Positions 1 to 11,236 of a stretch of DNA of 64,000 bases are shown one piece after another. This stretch comes from Istiophorus platypterus (lineage: Eukaryota; Chordata; Actinopteri; Istiophoriformes; Istiophoridae), in contig CM029115.1 in the NCBI GenBank assembly GCA_016859345.1, positions 9,401,001-9,465,000 of the forward strand, in the 5' to 3' direction. The stretch's first letter is position 1. Each line of letters begins with the position of its first letter. The notes beneath the pieces are model-generated. The model was not told the DNA's origin. It did not search any database and saw only the letters and a list, made by a program, of their open reading frames with translations. A program made the position numbers and the translations under genes.

Positions 1-193
1 AGCTGTGCCAGTGTATATTGCACCACATGGCTGCATTTCCTGCCACAAGACTACACACTGGGGGGAGAGCTTCTGTTTTTGGAGGAAGCAGCACAGCAAA
101 GATTAAACTCCCAGTTTTGTCCAGCCCCACCATGTTTGTGTATGCGACATTCCCCTGGGGCCAGATGTGCTCAGGGGCCGGAGGTTTTTTTTT
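1..193. repeat. Direct duplicate segment, copy A (cut by window edge)
   Basis: Bases 1-193 recur almost exactly at 1130-1321, an offset of 1129 bp. The two copies part company at the poly-T that follows the shared GGGGCCGGAGG. The left end of copy A is cut by the window start, so the true length is unknown. I see no coding potential that would explain the identity: both strands give only short unrecognised reading frames. It could be a recent local duplication or an assembly redundancy; the poly-T at the break favours either slippage or a mis-join. Confidence 0.85.
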
Positions 194-1129
194 TCTTTCT
201 TGCTTTTGTTTTTACTTTTGTGTTACTAAACCGTGGATATGCATAGATTCACTTAAGACCTATTTTTTCCTTGCAAAACCTCGCACCTGCTAACAGCAAT
301 AGCGAGCTCATAGATGACTCGTTTGGGATGCACTCTTGATAACCTATCCAGCTTTTAAACAACTGTCCACTCATTATGCGTCATAGGCTTTTGAATGACA
401 CACAAGAAAAGATTTCACTGAATATCTAGGTTGAGCACTGAATCTGTTTGGAGGTCTGAAGATTGAATGCATTTGTTCTCTATGTTAAAATGCACATGAC
501 ATAAGGTAAAAATTCCTTAAGCAAAGTTATTGGTGACTCAAACATGAACTAGATTCTAAATGATCCTCAGGTCAAAAGAGTCACACAGTAACAGCAGAAT
601 CTGTGCTAAAGAGCAGGAAGAGCTGCCAGTCTGCCGGCGGAGATATCCGCCTTTTTTATTGTTTGCGAAGGAATGGTCACATGTGCCTGCTGCAAGGAAA
701 CCAGTCATATCTGCCCCAGAACTAGCAAATAATGCTGTTTCTAAAAGGGGAGATGGGCAGACTCGCCCACACACCTCCTGTTAAGTGGCAGCTCACAGTA
801 GTCTACAGTGGGCATGTCTCCATCCATGTGTCTCGCTTGCAGAGAAGATGAAGGGACATGTCATGAAGGGACATGTCATGAGTGAGCCAAAGTAGTCTAA
901 ATGGATGAGGCAACAGATGAAGAGAAGAAATGGATCTCAAAGGGAGGATCAAGACGTGACACAGAACATCCAGGCATGTTTCTGAAGAAGGACTCGATGT
1001 TCAGAGTTAAAAACACTTTGTGACAGTCAAAATGACCAGCTTCATTGCTACAAATCATAAGGAAAATTCTTACAGTACTTTTAAATGTCAGAATGAATTG
1101 TAAAGGCCTAAACAACTCGAGGAAAAAAA

Positions 1130-1310
1130 AGCTGTGCCAGTGTATATTGCACCACATGGCTGCATTTCCTGCCACAAGACTACACACTGGGGGGAGAGCT
1201 TCTGTTTTTGGAGGAAGCAGCACAGCAAAGATTAAACTCCCAGTTTTGTCCAGCCCCACCATGTTTGTGTATGCGACATTCCCCTGGGGCCAGATGTGCT
1301 CAGGGGCCGG

Positions 1311-1342
<32 letters not shown>
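1130..1342. repeat. Direct duplicate segment, copy B, ending in a 29-T homopolymer
   Basis: Second copy of the segment at 1-193. It is preceded by a run of A and followed by an uninterrupted poly-T (1314-1342). In copy A the T run is short and broken by C. An A run on one side and a T run on the other is a weak hint of a duplicated or inserted piece, but no target-site duplication is obvious. Confidence 0.85.
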
Positions 1343-3316
1343 GAGAGAGGAAAGTTAATTCTGGCTTTCATGGGTTGGCAGTGATGTCATGAGTGTTTCC
1401 TCATCCTCCGGGCTTGGTCAAGTTTAGCCCCAGAGATTCTCCTGAGTCCTTCCTGTTGTTCTGGGAGAGGTGGAAGAGGTGTGGAGCCAACCAAAGAGGA
1501 GGAGAGGAGGAGGAGGAGGTGGGGAGGGGGGGTCAATCCGTCCCTCCTTTTAATACAATGGTGCTTCTCTGGATGACAGATGCTGTTTAACCCGCCCTGA
1601 CCCAGGGAGTTGTGATGGCTCAGCTGAGTGACAGACACAGAGGCTCTGCTCCACATTGCTTCAACTGCACAGGATGTACCCCCATCAATGAGGGAAGGAA
1701 CTGTCTCTTTGGGCATCCCCCATGTTAAGCATTTCCTCAGATAGATATATATTAACACCACGAATTAAGAGTAGAGAAGGGAACCCACTTGTGCTATCTT
1801 GTCCTATTGAGTAAAAATATTGAGACAAATTGAGTATTAAATCATTAAAGAGAAGTGTGGTATTGTGACAGTGCTTGAAAGCCTGTAGACTGTCCATTGT
1901 CATGAAGTTGCCTGAGCAGCAGCATCTCTGAGTTACATTCATCATCACTGGGGACTCGGGGGGGGGGGGGGGCAACCATGCCATCGGTTTGTCATACTTA
2001 ACTTGTCTGTCTCCATTTGAGAAGACTAGACAGAGCCAGTAGGAAGTGGCTCACAAAGGTATATGAATTACAGTCAGATAGAATGATATCTTGATATTTC
2101 CCTGCTGTTGAGCAGAACGCATGTTTCTGTTGCCGTTAATGGGATTTAGTGATACAACAGGCCTTTATCAGTTGAGAAGTGAACATGAATACTGATACTT
2201 CTAAGCAGCTTCACAGAGCAGTGACGGCACATGCAGCTAAAACATTTTATATGCAAACATACTTGTGTTTGTCTGGGTAAAACTCTAATGATGCTACTTC
2301 CAGCTGGCTCTCAGATATGGAGGCGGTCCTTTCAGCAAGGTGATACTGAAGCAGAGTATGATCTTTTTTAGCAACACACCACACAAGCACAGCATCCTTC
2401 AGAACATCTCAACAGCTCAACATGCCTCTCCTTCCCTCTCTAGAAGGCAGGTACTTTACACTATGTCTCCTTCGAAACACAATAACCCTTTGCCCCTTCC
2501 CCCTCTCAGCTCTGAGCTTTTGTCCTCTTGGCTGCAAGGAATGCATATCCACACCCCCAAAACTCCAAATATACCCAATTCCCAGCACCCTCCAATGCCT
2601 TTTCCTGACCTGTTTCCTGCATCAACCCTGACTTACAGCCTTCTCTTCTAGACGCAGGGATTGGCACATTATTTGCTTCTGTAAACCAGCAGTTTGTTGC
2701 ATACAGAGCTGGTTATTTCTTTAGACACATTATAGTTAAATTTACTTTATGTACTCCACACATTATCTGAGTCATCCACTACATTAAAAAGCAATTTAGA
2801 AAATGCAATGTACCGTAGAAGATCTGGTTATATTTGCAGATTTAAGACATTTATTTTGAAGAATCCTACACATGCATTACATTCCCTCTCATTTACCTCA
2901 CTGTGGTTGTTGTAGAAAAGGAAACATATTGATCTCTGGTAATTATTATTTTCCAAAAGTATTGGTTCCCATAAGGCTTCCCTTAAAATAAAAGGACTGC
3001 TTCAGTGGGGCTGAAAAATAATTTTTCAGATTTTTAAATGTCAAAATAAAACAATGCAATTCTTTAATACAAATAAAACAGATTCCACTGTTCATGATAA
3101 TGGACTAGTTTAAATTGAGATTATTTTTTATATATGTAAATATGTTGTATAGATCAAGGTGTAATATTTGTCTGTCTTATTTTGATTTTTTAAAAATGTA
3201 TTTACAGTGTCCGTTCACTACCAGTTCAGATCTATTTGTCTCCTATTATGTCAAACAATTTTCTGAGAGCCTCAGTATCAAAGTGGGGAGTTATCCTCCA
3301 CGCTCCCTGGCACCAG

Positions 3317-3332
3317 CCGCTAGGTGGCACTG
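3317..3332 (+). promoter_or_regulatory. CTCF-like binding motif
   Basis: The sequence CCGCTAGGTGGCACTG fits the core CTCF pattern (CC, then AGG(T/G)GGC followed by a purine and C). It lies about 2 kb before the likely mn1 promoter and reads toward the gene. Only the motif match is seen; occupancy is inferred. Confidence 0.45.
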
Positions 3333-4614
3333 TGTCTGTATGGTAAAAGTCCTTATGGTAACCCCCCCCCCCCGCCCCAAAAGGTAGACACCAAATTCTC
3401 TAAATGCCCACTGCCCACAATGTCGGGGAGATATAATGTAGATTTTTAATTTCACTAAAGAAAACATCCATGGTGAATTAAAGTACATTTTTAATCCCAC
3501 GTTCCCTTCATTTAAAAGAAAATACATACTTCTCTTTTAATCTTAGGAGGGAAAGAGAAACCCTCACATACACACACATACACAATCCTGGATCCCCTGT
3601 AGACTAAAGCACATTTGGAATATTTTAAATACACCTTTCTTTTTGTTGAGCGGTTATAAAAAATTTACACTGGAGGATGAATATGAACTCGGCCATGTCA
3701 AAATTCACGAGAAGGACAAGAGCCAAGGTATCAAAGCAAAAATCCCAGCAGGTTAATTAGATACACAAAGACCAACACACCAAAAAAGTCTGATATGTGA
3801 GCTACAGGCAACACGAAGACTCATTCAGAGTTACATAACAGTACCTTAAACACACGCCTTAAAAAACTGTGGCATAAAATTAAAATATATCAGAAAGTAG
3901 GTCAGATGTCTTATTAAAATATGATTAGAACATTAATTAGTGGCACACACGTTATTTATGCAGACTTTGTTTAAGTATACTGGGACCTTTATTCTCAAAC
4001 TTACATAAACACGAAAATAGCCTATTTTCAGTTATTCACGTCTCATCTTTGGTTATAGTAACACTGTACCTTATACAGATAATGTAGACTAATACAGGCC
4101 CACAGTTGATTAATTTATGAAACAAATTATCCTAATTTGGAACCGCATGTTTTATTTTACAGACTCAAATAATAAGAGAATGCTATTGATTATCGGAACC
4201 AAAGCATAAGATCATCCACATGATTTAGTTCAGATGTTTTTTTAAGGAGGATTTTTCCCTTTGGGACGTAGTTTCCCACTTAAGAGTGGAGCAAGCGTGT
4301 TCGGTCGCAGGGGTTGAGGTGGACACAGTTCATGATATCGCTCTAATGTACAGCTCCATCCCAACATCTGTATCAGCCCAGATATCCGGGTTGGATTTCC
4401 CATAGGCTGTCGTTTCTCTTGAACACATGCTATAAGTCAAACCTATAAAGGCCAATACCGAACGATTTCTTTATTCTTCATTGATTTGAAGAGAGGTCTC
4501 AGATTAAAAGCCGTGTCTGTTCGTCCAAAATCGCTTACGCATGAGAACAAATTTAACACCACGCTTGTGACCTTAGCACTGCTGAGTGATGCCGATGCGT
4601 CTGAGCGACTCTGT

Positions 4615-4649
4615 GCAGCCAGTTGTTACTGTGTGTAACGACTGGCTGC
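4615..4649. repeat. 15-bp inverted repeat (hairpin)
   Basis: Arms 4615-4629 (GCAGCCAGTTGTTAC) and 4635-4649 (GTAACGACTGGCTGC) pair over 15 positions with a single T/G wobble, around a 5-base loop. It is too short for a normal microRNA precursor. No T-tract follows that would suggest a small transcript end. Confidence 0.8.
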
Positions 4650-5199
4650 TCGTTTTCACTGCAGCTTGTTATCGTTGTACCTATATGTCTGATGCAGGTC
4701 CTCACTTATTGAATGTTGCTGAAAGCATGTTGCAGTGGAGATGACACAGGTCCAGGCAGAGGCTGGTGATCACTGCATCAATCAATGGATGCATGGGCGA
4801 AAGGAGTTAGTTCTTAGGTGAGGTCTAAAGTAACGTGAAAAAAGAAAACAGCAGTGTGCAGATTTTCAATTCAAGTCCTTTTTTCTCCAGTGGAGGATAA
4901 CGGGGGTTGCCGGAGTGTTTCCTCACCGAAACTGCTGGGAAATTACAAATCTGGTGTATAATCAACAATATGGTTAATGCCATCCGTTTTGGAAAAAAAA
5001 ATAATAAAAAAATATATATCTATATATATTTTCTCTGCAAGATGAACAGCATCCAGTTCAAACCAGAGGATAGACTTCAATGTGAAAACGCTGCTGTATC
5101 TGCTTAGGGTCAAAATATTACATTTTATATTAAACCAATTTTTATATTCAGATTTACGCAAAAGCGTTTACAATCCCATTCACTCCGCAGGCCACCTTA

Positions 5200-5400
5200 A
5201 AAACATTCGTCCCGCCCTCGGAGCTTTCCTTCGCGCTCTGATTGGCCGAGACCTTATGGATGGAAGTGGCTGCAGAAATGCAAAACTTGTTGCTGGCTAC
5301 TCTGGACGCGTTGATCTCACACAGCGCCAAGCGGCAGAGCGGAGTGCGAGTGTGTCCGTGAATCGCTCCCGAGCGCACTGAGACCACATCAGACCAGGTT
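5200..5400 (+). promoter_or_regulatory. mn1: Likely mn1 core promoter region
   Basis: Base composition changes here from AT-rich to GC- and CpG-rich. A GC box (CCCGCCC, 5211-5217) is followed about 24 bp later by an inverted CCAAT box (GATTGG, 5240-5245). No TATA box is evident at a sensible distance, as is usual for CpG-type promoters of developmental regulators. Initiation probably falls at about 5270-5400. The exact start site is inference. Confidence 0.5.
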
Positions 5401-6196
5401 CGGGTACGCGGAGGGAGACGCGCACATCGGGGGACGAAACGCGCTAGAAGAGACTCAAGGCACGGCGCTTCCCCGCGAGGCGCACGACCGGCGGCGGGTG
5501 AAGGATGCTGTCAAGCCGCTCCGTCGTCGTGGAGTGCGGGTAGTTGCACGCCGCGCTGCTCCGGGTCCAGGTCCCGTAGACGGACGCGCCGGTTCTCCGG
5601 TGCATGGTTTGGAGAACCGTATTTGTGGACTTTGCATCACACTGGACTTTTGGCTTCGTGCCTGCTCGGCAGTTGTCGAGATTTTGAAGGAGATCGGTTG
5701 GCAGTATTCATGTAAAGACCGATTTCCCCCCCTTAAAGCCACAGAGGTAGTTTTTTTTGTTAACTATACTTCTCCAACTGAACTTTCTCCTTTCTTCCAG
5801 TATGGGACCTTATACAAAAAGTCGTCCTGGGACATTTGACATTGGACTGGAATAATGAATTAGCTGACAGAAACTGTCATATTCCCTGTTCGGTCGCTCC
5901 GGTTCTTCAGCGCTTTCCTTTTTTTTTGTTTTTCAGCGAGATGTTTCTTGTCATGTTCACCCCGAAGAAATCCGCACAGAAAAACTTTGGAATATGATAA
6001 GAGCAGAGCGTTAAATAACGTTGTTTTGTATTTGTCTGCGTAATCTAAAAAACAACGGCCGAATGCACGCGTAAATACGCGGACAAGGACACAGATTACG
6101 TGCATATCTGGACACAGTCTGTCCCCTCTATCCTCCGCGTCCTTGGAGAAGTTGAAAAACAAAAACAATTTATCCACAACAATGAGAACTTATCCG
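5300..6196 (+). other. mn1: mn1 5' leader, rich in upstream start codons
   Basis: The start at about 5300 is approximate. The end is set by a consensus donor (CCG followed by GTGAGT, 6197). Several short upstream reading frames are visible: 5505-5543 (12 codons plus stop), 5604-5687 (27 plus stop), a start-stop ATGTAA at 5710, 5802-5855 (17 plus stop), 5941-5997 (18 plus stop), and an ATG at 6182 with A at -3. This density suggests that mn1 translation is restrained by its leader. A pyrimidine-rich stretch ending in CAG at 5800 could be a splice acceptor, but I see no convincing partner donor upstream. Confidence 0.5.
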
Positions 6197-6307
6197 GTGA
6201 GTTTCATCATTTAAAGTAGATAAAGCAGTTTATTCAGCAGTGTATTACAAACATTTGAATAGTTTCTTGTATATCTTCTTGTTTTCTTTTTTTGGTTTTG
6301 GGGACAG
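6197..6307 (+). other. mn1: Candidate 111-bp 5'UTR intron of mn1
   Basis: GTGAGT at 6197 matches the donor consensus. The acceptor ends GGGGACAG at 6307 after a T-rich run (about 6277-6300) that is interrupted by G's. A size of about 110 bp is common for small fish introns. Removing it changes the fate of the upstream frame that starts at 6182. Human MN1 is usually described with two exons, so this could be fish-specific, optional, or not used. Confidence 0.4.
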
Positions 6308-6333
6308 ACGGAAAAACTGGCAAACTGGCCGTC

Positions 6334-6345
6334 ATGTGGGATTGA
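6334..6345 (+). promoter_or_regulatory. mn1: Minimal upstream ORF (Met-Trp-Asp-stop) just before the mn1 start
   Basis: ATG TGG GAT TGA lies in the same frame as mn1 and ends 12 bases before the mn1 ATG at 6358. G at -3 gives a usable context. The short gap would disfavour efficient re-initiation, so leaky scanning would be needed to reach the main start. The TGA also fixes 6358 as the first in-frame ATG of the long frame. Confidence 0.6.
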
Positions 6346-6357
6346 TTGCAAGGTAGT

Positions 6358-9300
6358 ATGTTTGGGCTGGAGCAGTTTGGTTCTCAGATTAATAGCAGAA
6401 ACCCTGGCCAGTCAGAGAGAAACATAAACCAACCGAGACTGAACATGGGCTCCCATTATAAAAGCCCAGGTTTTCATGCTGGAGGCCCGCCGGGAGCAGT
6501 GGAACCCGGCATGGGCTCCCTGAGTGAGCCGCAAATGCTGGGGCTCAATATGAACATGAACGGAGAGCAGTACGGGGGCTTTCACCCGCGGGGCCACTCG
6601 GACATGCATGCAGGCGGTGGACTTCAGCAGCAGCAGCAGCAGCAGCAAGGACCCATGCATGGATTTTTTAACAACCAGCAACCTCATCAAGGACATCCTC
6701 ATGGCCATCAACCTCACCCCCACCAACATCACCCTCATTTCAGTGGGAACTTTGGAGGCCCGGAGCCCGGGTCATCGTGCCTGCATGGTGGCAGGCTAAT
6801 GGGCTACAATAACAATGGCATGGGACCACAGCAGGGCTTTGGTGAAGGATTTGATCCTCTCGCTGAGGGACAGGCAGGGGATGGCTTCCCCCAGCAGCAG
6901 CGGCCTGGTAACATGCCTGACTTTCAACATCACGGGCCTCCCAGCGGCAGCCATGCAGTCCCTGCCCCCTGTCTACCCCTCGACCAGTCACCTAACAGGG
7001 CAGCATCCTTCCACGGTCTCCCTTCCTCTTCATCCTCCTCTTCTGAGTCTCACGGCCTGGAGCCTCGGCGGATGCCAAACCAGGGAGCTGTGGAGGGATT
7101 AGAGTATAACTTCCCAAGTGAGCCACCATCTGGACATTTTGATGTACCTGTATTTTCCCCATCAGAAACAGAATCTCAGATACCCCATTTTGGGCCAGGA
7201 CGGCCAGTTCCCAGCGGGAATTTCCCAGGGAACCCTGGCATGCCACGGACACCAGGTATGCAGGGCATCTCTAAGGGACACCAGCCACCACCACAGTCCC
7301 AGCAGCCTCAGCATGGAGTGTTTTTTGAGCGTTTTGGAAATGGCCGGAAGGTGCCCGTGGGAATGGAGCCAGGGGTCAATGCAAGACATCCTCTCATGCA
7401 GCAGCAACAACAGGCTAGCTTGATAGCCAGACAGAATTCATGCCCCCCTGGCCTCCCCCGACCCCCTCAGGCTGAGCCCGGCTCTACTAACCCTAACATT
7501 CTGGATGGAGGGGTCATGATGCCTGGCCAACACAACCAGTTTGAATATCCCATTCATAGACTGGAAAATAGGGGTCTGCACCCCTATGGGGACCCCATGT
7601 TTAATATGCAACAGCCAGCTCCTCCTCCCTCCCAACAGCCCCCAAATCAGAGGCTGCAACACTTTGACTCTCCTTATATGAACATGGCGAAACGGCCTCG
7701 ATTTGACTTTCCTAATGCACATGGCGGTGAAGGCTGGTGTGGTGGTATGGATAACCACCTCTCTCCCTCTGCCTACCCCGGCCTGCCTGGAGAGTTCACC
7801 CCACCTGTGAGTGAAGGTTTCCCACCAGGTCCCCTGCAGCACCCGGGGCCTGAGCAGCAGTCTCTGCAGCAGCGCCAGAATGCAGCCATGATGATAAAAC
7901 AGATGGCCTCTCGCAACCAGCAGCAGAGGATGAGGCAGCCTAGTCTGCATCAGCTGGGTCACCATGGCGATGTACCTCCAGGCCCAATGTCTCACGGAGG
8001 CCCAGTCGGGAGCATGCCTCAGCCCAACTTTGACAGGGAGAATGGTGGCAGGATGCCCAATATTGATGGACAAAATCCTCATGTCACTCAGGAGAACTCC
8101 TGGTTCCAAGGGTCCCACCCACCAGGGGAGATGATGTCACGGCGTATGGGTGGAGCGGGTAATGAATCAGGGCCCCATGACATGGGGCTACAGCAGAATG
8201 GGGCTGGGATGATGTTTAGGCCAGGCATGGGCATGCAGGAGCCCATGAGAATACCAGGAGATGGACATGTACAGGCTCTCCATTCTCCGGCCATGCACTC
8301 ACAATTCAGCGGCAACATGGGCAACCTCTCACAAATGCAGTCTCCAGGAGCAGGAACAGGGCATCCGAATGCACCAGCAGAGAGGCGGCCAGCTGACTTC
8401 CCTGCACCACCAATGGGAGCGCAGCCAACGTTTCCCTATGGGGGGGCTAACCGTCAGGGGCCGGCCCACAGCGCTCCCCAGGGAGTGAGCACCTCACCAG
8501 GGAGCTACCCTCCTCAGTCTGAGTTCCCCACAGGCCAGCGGTCGTCTGTTAGTAAGCTTGGAGCTCTGTCCCTCGGGAACTTCAGCAAAACCAGCACTAA
8601 AGACAGTGTATTTGGCCAGAGCTGTCTGGCGGCCCTTTCCACGGCCTGCCAGAACATGATCGCCAGTCTAGGGGCCCCCAATCTTAACGTAACATTCAAC
8701 AAGAAGAACCAAAATGAGGGCAAGCGAAAACTGAGTCAGACAGAGCAGGACATTAATAGCAGCACATCTAATGGGACTGGCAGTGCTGGTCCTGAATATT
8801 TTCAGAGCAGCACTTCCCAGAACAGCCAGATGCCTGGCACCGGGAATAGCAACTCTAAGCCTGCAAGTCAAAGCCAGACGGTGCAGGGGGAAGCCAGTGC
8901 CCTCTCCCCAAATTACAACATGGACGCTACCCCATGCAGTGAGGGGAAGGCAACAACAGGGAGTGGGAGAGGGAGAGGGAGGAGAAAAAGAGACAGTGGG
9001 CATATGAGCCCTGGAATTTTTTTTTCCTCTGACAATGGTAACCCTGTTGTAAGTCCAGGCCAGCAACCCCCCTCTGCTGGCGTTGGGGAGAGGGGTGGGG
9101 GTACACCCCATGAAAAACACCTCCAGTCACCCTCTTGGGGAAAAGGAGGTGACCTAATGTTGGGGGACCAGGCCGACCTGATGTCTTCTTTGGACAGTGG
9201 AATTCAAAGCGTTGCCAAGTCTGACAGTAGCTCACCGCGAGTGGATTTTCCTGACGATGTCAGTACCCACTATGGCAACGAGGATGAGGTGTCCTCCAGC

Positions 9301-9880
9301 TCGGACGCGGGTGGGGCCTCGGCCACCAAGCCTAATCGCAGCCCTATGATCACCGGCTCACCCAAAATGCAGAGGAGTGACCATGGGTTGATAAATGGAC
9401 AGAAGCCCCTTGGCATGGGCATTAACAATCATACTACCTCGACACCAGACAGCTATGGACTGAATGCTGGTGGGGGCACAGGGGCCAGTGGGGTGAGCCA
9501 CCCGGGCACTCCTGGAGTGGAGCAGGTACGCACCCCATCCAGCACCTCTGGCCAGGAAGAAATCCATCCCCTGGAGATTCTGCAGGCTCAGATCCAGCTA
9601 CAACGGCAACAATTCAGTATCTCTGAGGACCAGCCCCTGGCCATGAAGAATGGCAAAAAGAATGGCGACTGTCCCTCACAGAACGGAGACAATGAGCTGG
9701 CGAGCTGCAGCCCGGATGCTGGGAAGGGCTCAATGGGCACTATTGACCTTGACACCCTCATGGCAGAGCAGCACGCCACCTGGTACGTGCCTAGTGACAA
9801 GGCCATGATGGATGGGTCAGAGGATGACAAGGCCATGGGACCCTGGGAAAAAAATAAGAGCCAAAACAACAGTAAAGAAG
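6358..9880 (+). CDS. mn1: Mn1 transcriptional co-regulator, coding exon 1 (residues 1-1175)
   Basis: MN1 is a large, mostly disordered nuclear co-activator linked to p300/RAC3 and RAR-RXR transcription and needed for craniofacial development. The protein opens MFGLEQFGSQINSRN, close to human MN1 (MFGLDQFEPQVNSRN). Conserved blocks in order: a GFHA/HGGRLMGY region; eight Gln at 90-97; a His-rich run at 110-127; PLDQSPNRAASFHGLP at 207-222; a Gln-rich RQNAAMMIKQMASRNQQQR stretch at about 506-524; the best-conserved helical block SCLAALSTACQNMIASLGAP within 728-792; a basic GRGRGRRKR nuclear-targeting or AT-hook-like motif at about 870-878; HPLEILQAQIQLQRQQF at 1070-1086; and TIDLDTLMAEQHATWY at 1128-1143. 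The start is the first in-frame ATG after TGA at 6343. The exon ends at GAAG before GTAATT, in phase 1; the open frame running on to 10017 is intron. Identification is very secure; the a/b paralogue is not. Confidence 0.97.
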
Positions 9881-11108
9881 GTAATTACAAAGTTTTCATT
9901 CTTCTGGTTATAATTCAACCACTTTTCCTTTTCTCTTCCTCGCCACCTCAGTGTCTATCGCTCACTCTAAAACATGCAACTCATGCAATTACATTAACTG
10001 ATCGATTTTGCTCATAAAATCAGTGTATTACCATTCCTAAAATTCTGTTTACTTTATCTGAAATGCAGCGTGACACCACCCACATAAAAGGTAAAATGTT
10101 CTGGTAACGCTGATAATAGAAAACCATATGTCCACTCTGTGCGGCCGGAGAGTAGCGTCTCCGTTAACTGGGTTCTAGGAATCTTAGAGGTTTAGCCTAT
10201 AGGAAGATAATACATGTCATATTAGCGCCATTAAAGTTTTCACAAAGAAAAAGAAAACATTTATATGGTCTTTTTCTTGTCAAATTGAGTACGTATTGAA
10301 AAATGCAAAAATAAATAAATAAATAAAATTTAAAAGTCGAGCAATTTTTGATGCCATCTGACTGAGCCCAGGAAACCTTGTGTCTTCTCTACAACGTATT
10401 TTTATAGGTTTCTTCTTCATTGTAGAGGCACTTCAAACGAACAGCTCTAGAAAAGTAAACATTTCCTGTGGTTCTTTATCTCGGTTTTCAGGGTGAACAA
10501 CTACATTGAGAAGATTAATAGCTTTTTGAGCATATGCGTTTGCGCAGCGGGGTTCCCCTCGCCTTGTTACGTGTTTGTTTTTGTTATTACCATGGGATAA
10601 TACAGAGCTGGTGAAAGTGGATTGATTTTAGATTGGCAGGACCGGATTTCAAGGATTAACTATCATGGTGACAATAATACAGCCATTCACTTATATTTTA
10701 TTATCCGTGGGAAAAGATTAATTTAGAAGACTTTTAATGCTATTTAGTATTTAGTCGTAAATTGTAGTTTGTTTATCGTTAAACAATTAATCTTTTATCA
10801 TTGTCATTTTTGTAACTTTTAAAATGATTTATTGTTATTTTCTAAGTCGGTTACCGTAAAATGTATTTGCGAGTAAATTGTGAGGTCCTGACAACACAGG
10901 GATTCTTAAGGAAAATGAAAAATCTGGCCTAAAGGCACAGACAGTTTTTCAACTAGACGGCGATATTAATGCAATCTGTAGTTGGAGGTTTATGGTTACA
11001 AGAAAATTAATTTTAACGCTTTGTGACTAAATCAAAATGCAGATAACTAATATTACTGTTACGATGATCAGCTTCGGATTAGTTTTTTTCTTATAATTCT
11101 CCTTCCAG

Positions 11109-11236
11109 TAATGATGATGATGATAATGATAATAATAATAATAATAATAACAACAACAATAGCAATAATAATAATAACAATAATAATAATGATAATAATA
11201 ATAATAGTAATAATAATAGTAATAATAATAATAATG
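11109..11236. repeat. (AAT)n/(GAT)n trinucleotide microsatellite
   Basis: About 128 bp of AAT units with interspersed GAT, AAC and AGT variants. The impurity suggests an old, partly decayed tract. It lies within the mn1 intron and contains no gene. Confidence 0.9.

Larger units (their letters stand above)
194..5200. other. Non-coding DNA upstream of mn1
   Basis: No gene is recognised on either strand in this stretch. It is mostly AT-rich single-copy sequence. Visible items are the duplicate at 1130-1342, a 15-bp unit repeated twice at about 848-881, a G homopolymer near 1958-1972, a C homopolymer near 3361-3373, a CTCF-like site at 3317-3332 and a strong hairpin at 4615-4649. The AT-rich stretch 3900-4600 has several TAAT-type homeodomain cores and may hold conserved non-coding elements, but this cannot be shown from one genome. 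Confidence 0.6.

Noticed and set aside
5498..5839. 113-codon frame in the mn1 leader
   Set aside because: Begins with a non-ATG codon and has no similarity to MN1 or any known protein; it is 5'UTR sequence.
7438..8118. 226-codon open frame on the minus strand inside mn1 exon 1
   Set aside because: Shadow of the low-stop, GC-rich, Pro/Gln/Gly-coding mn1 exon. The translation has no recognisable domain, and the opposite strand is certain.
8668..9120. 150-codon minus-strand frame inside mn1 exon 1
   Set aside because: Same reason: antisense shadow of the conserved coding exon.
9881..10017. In-frame extension of mn1 exon 1 to a stop at 10015-10017
   Set aside because: A consensus donor at 9881 and exact phase match to the conserved exon 2 show that this is intron. 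The added residues have no MN1 similarity.
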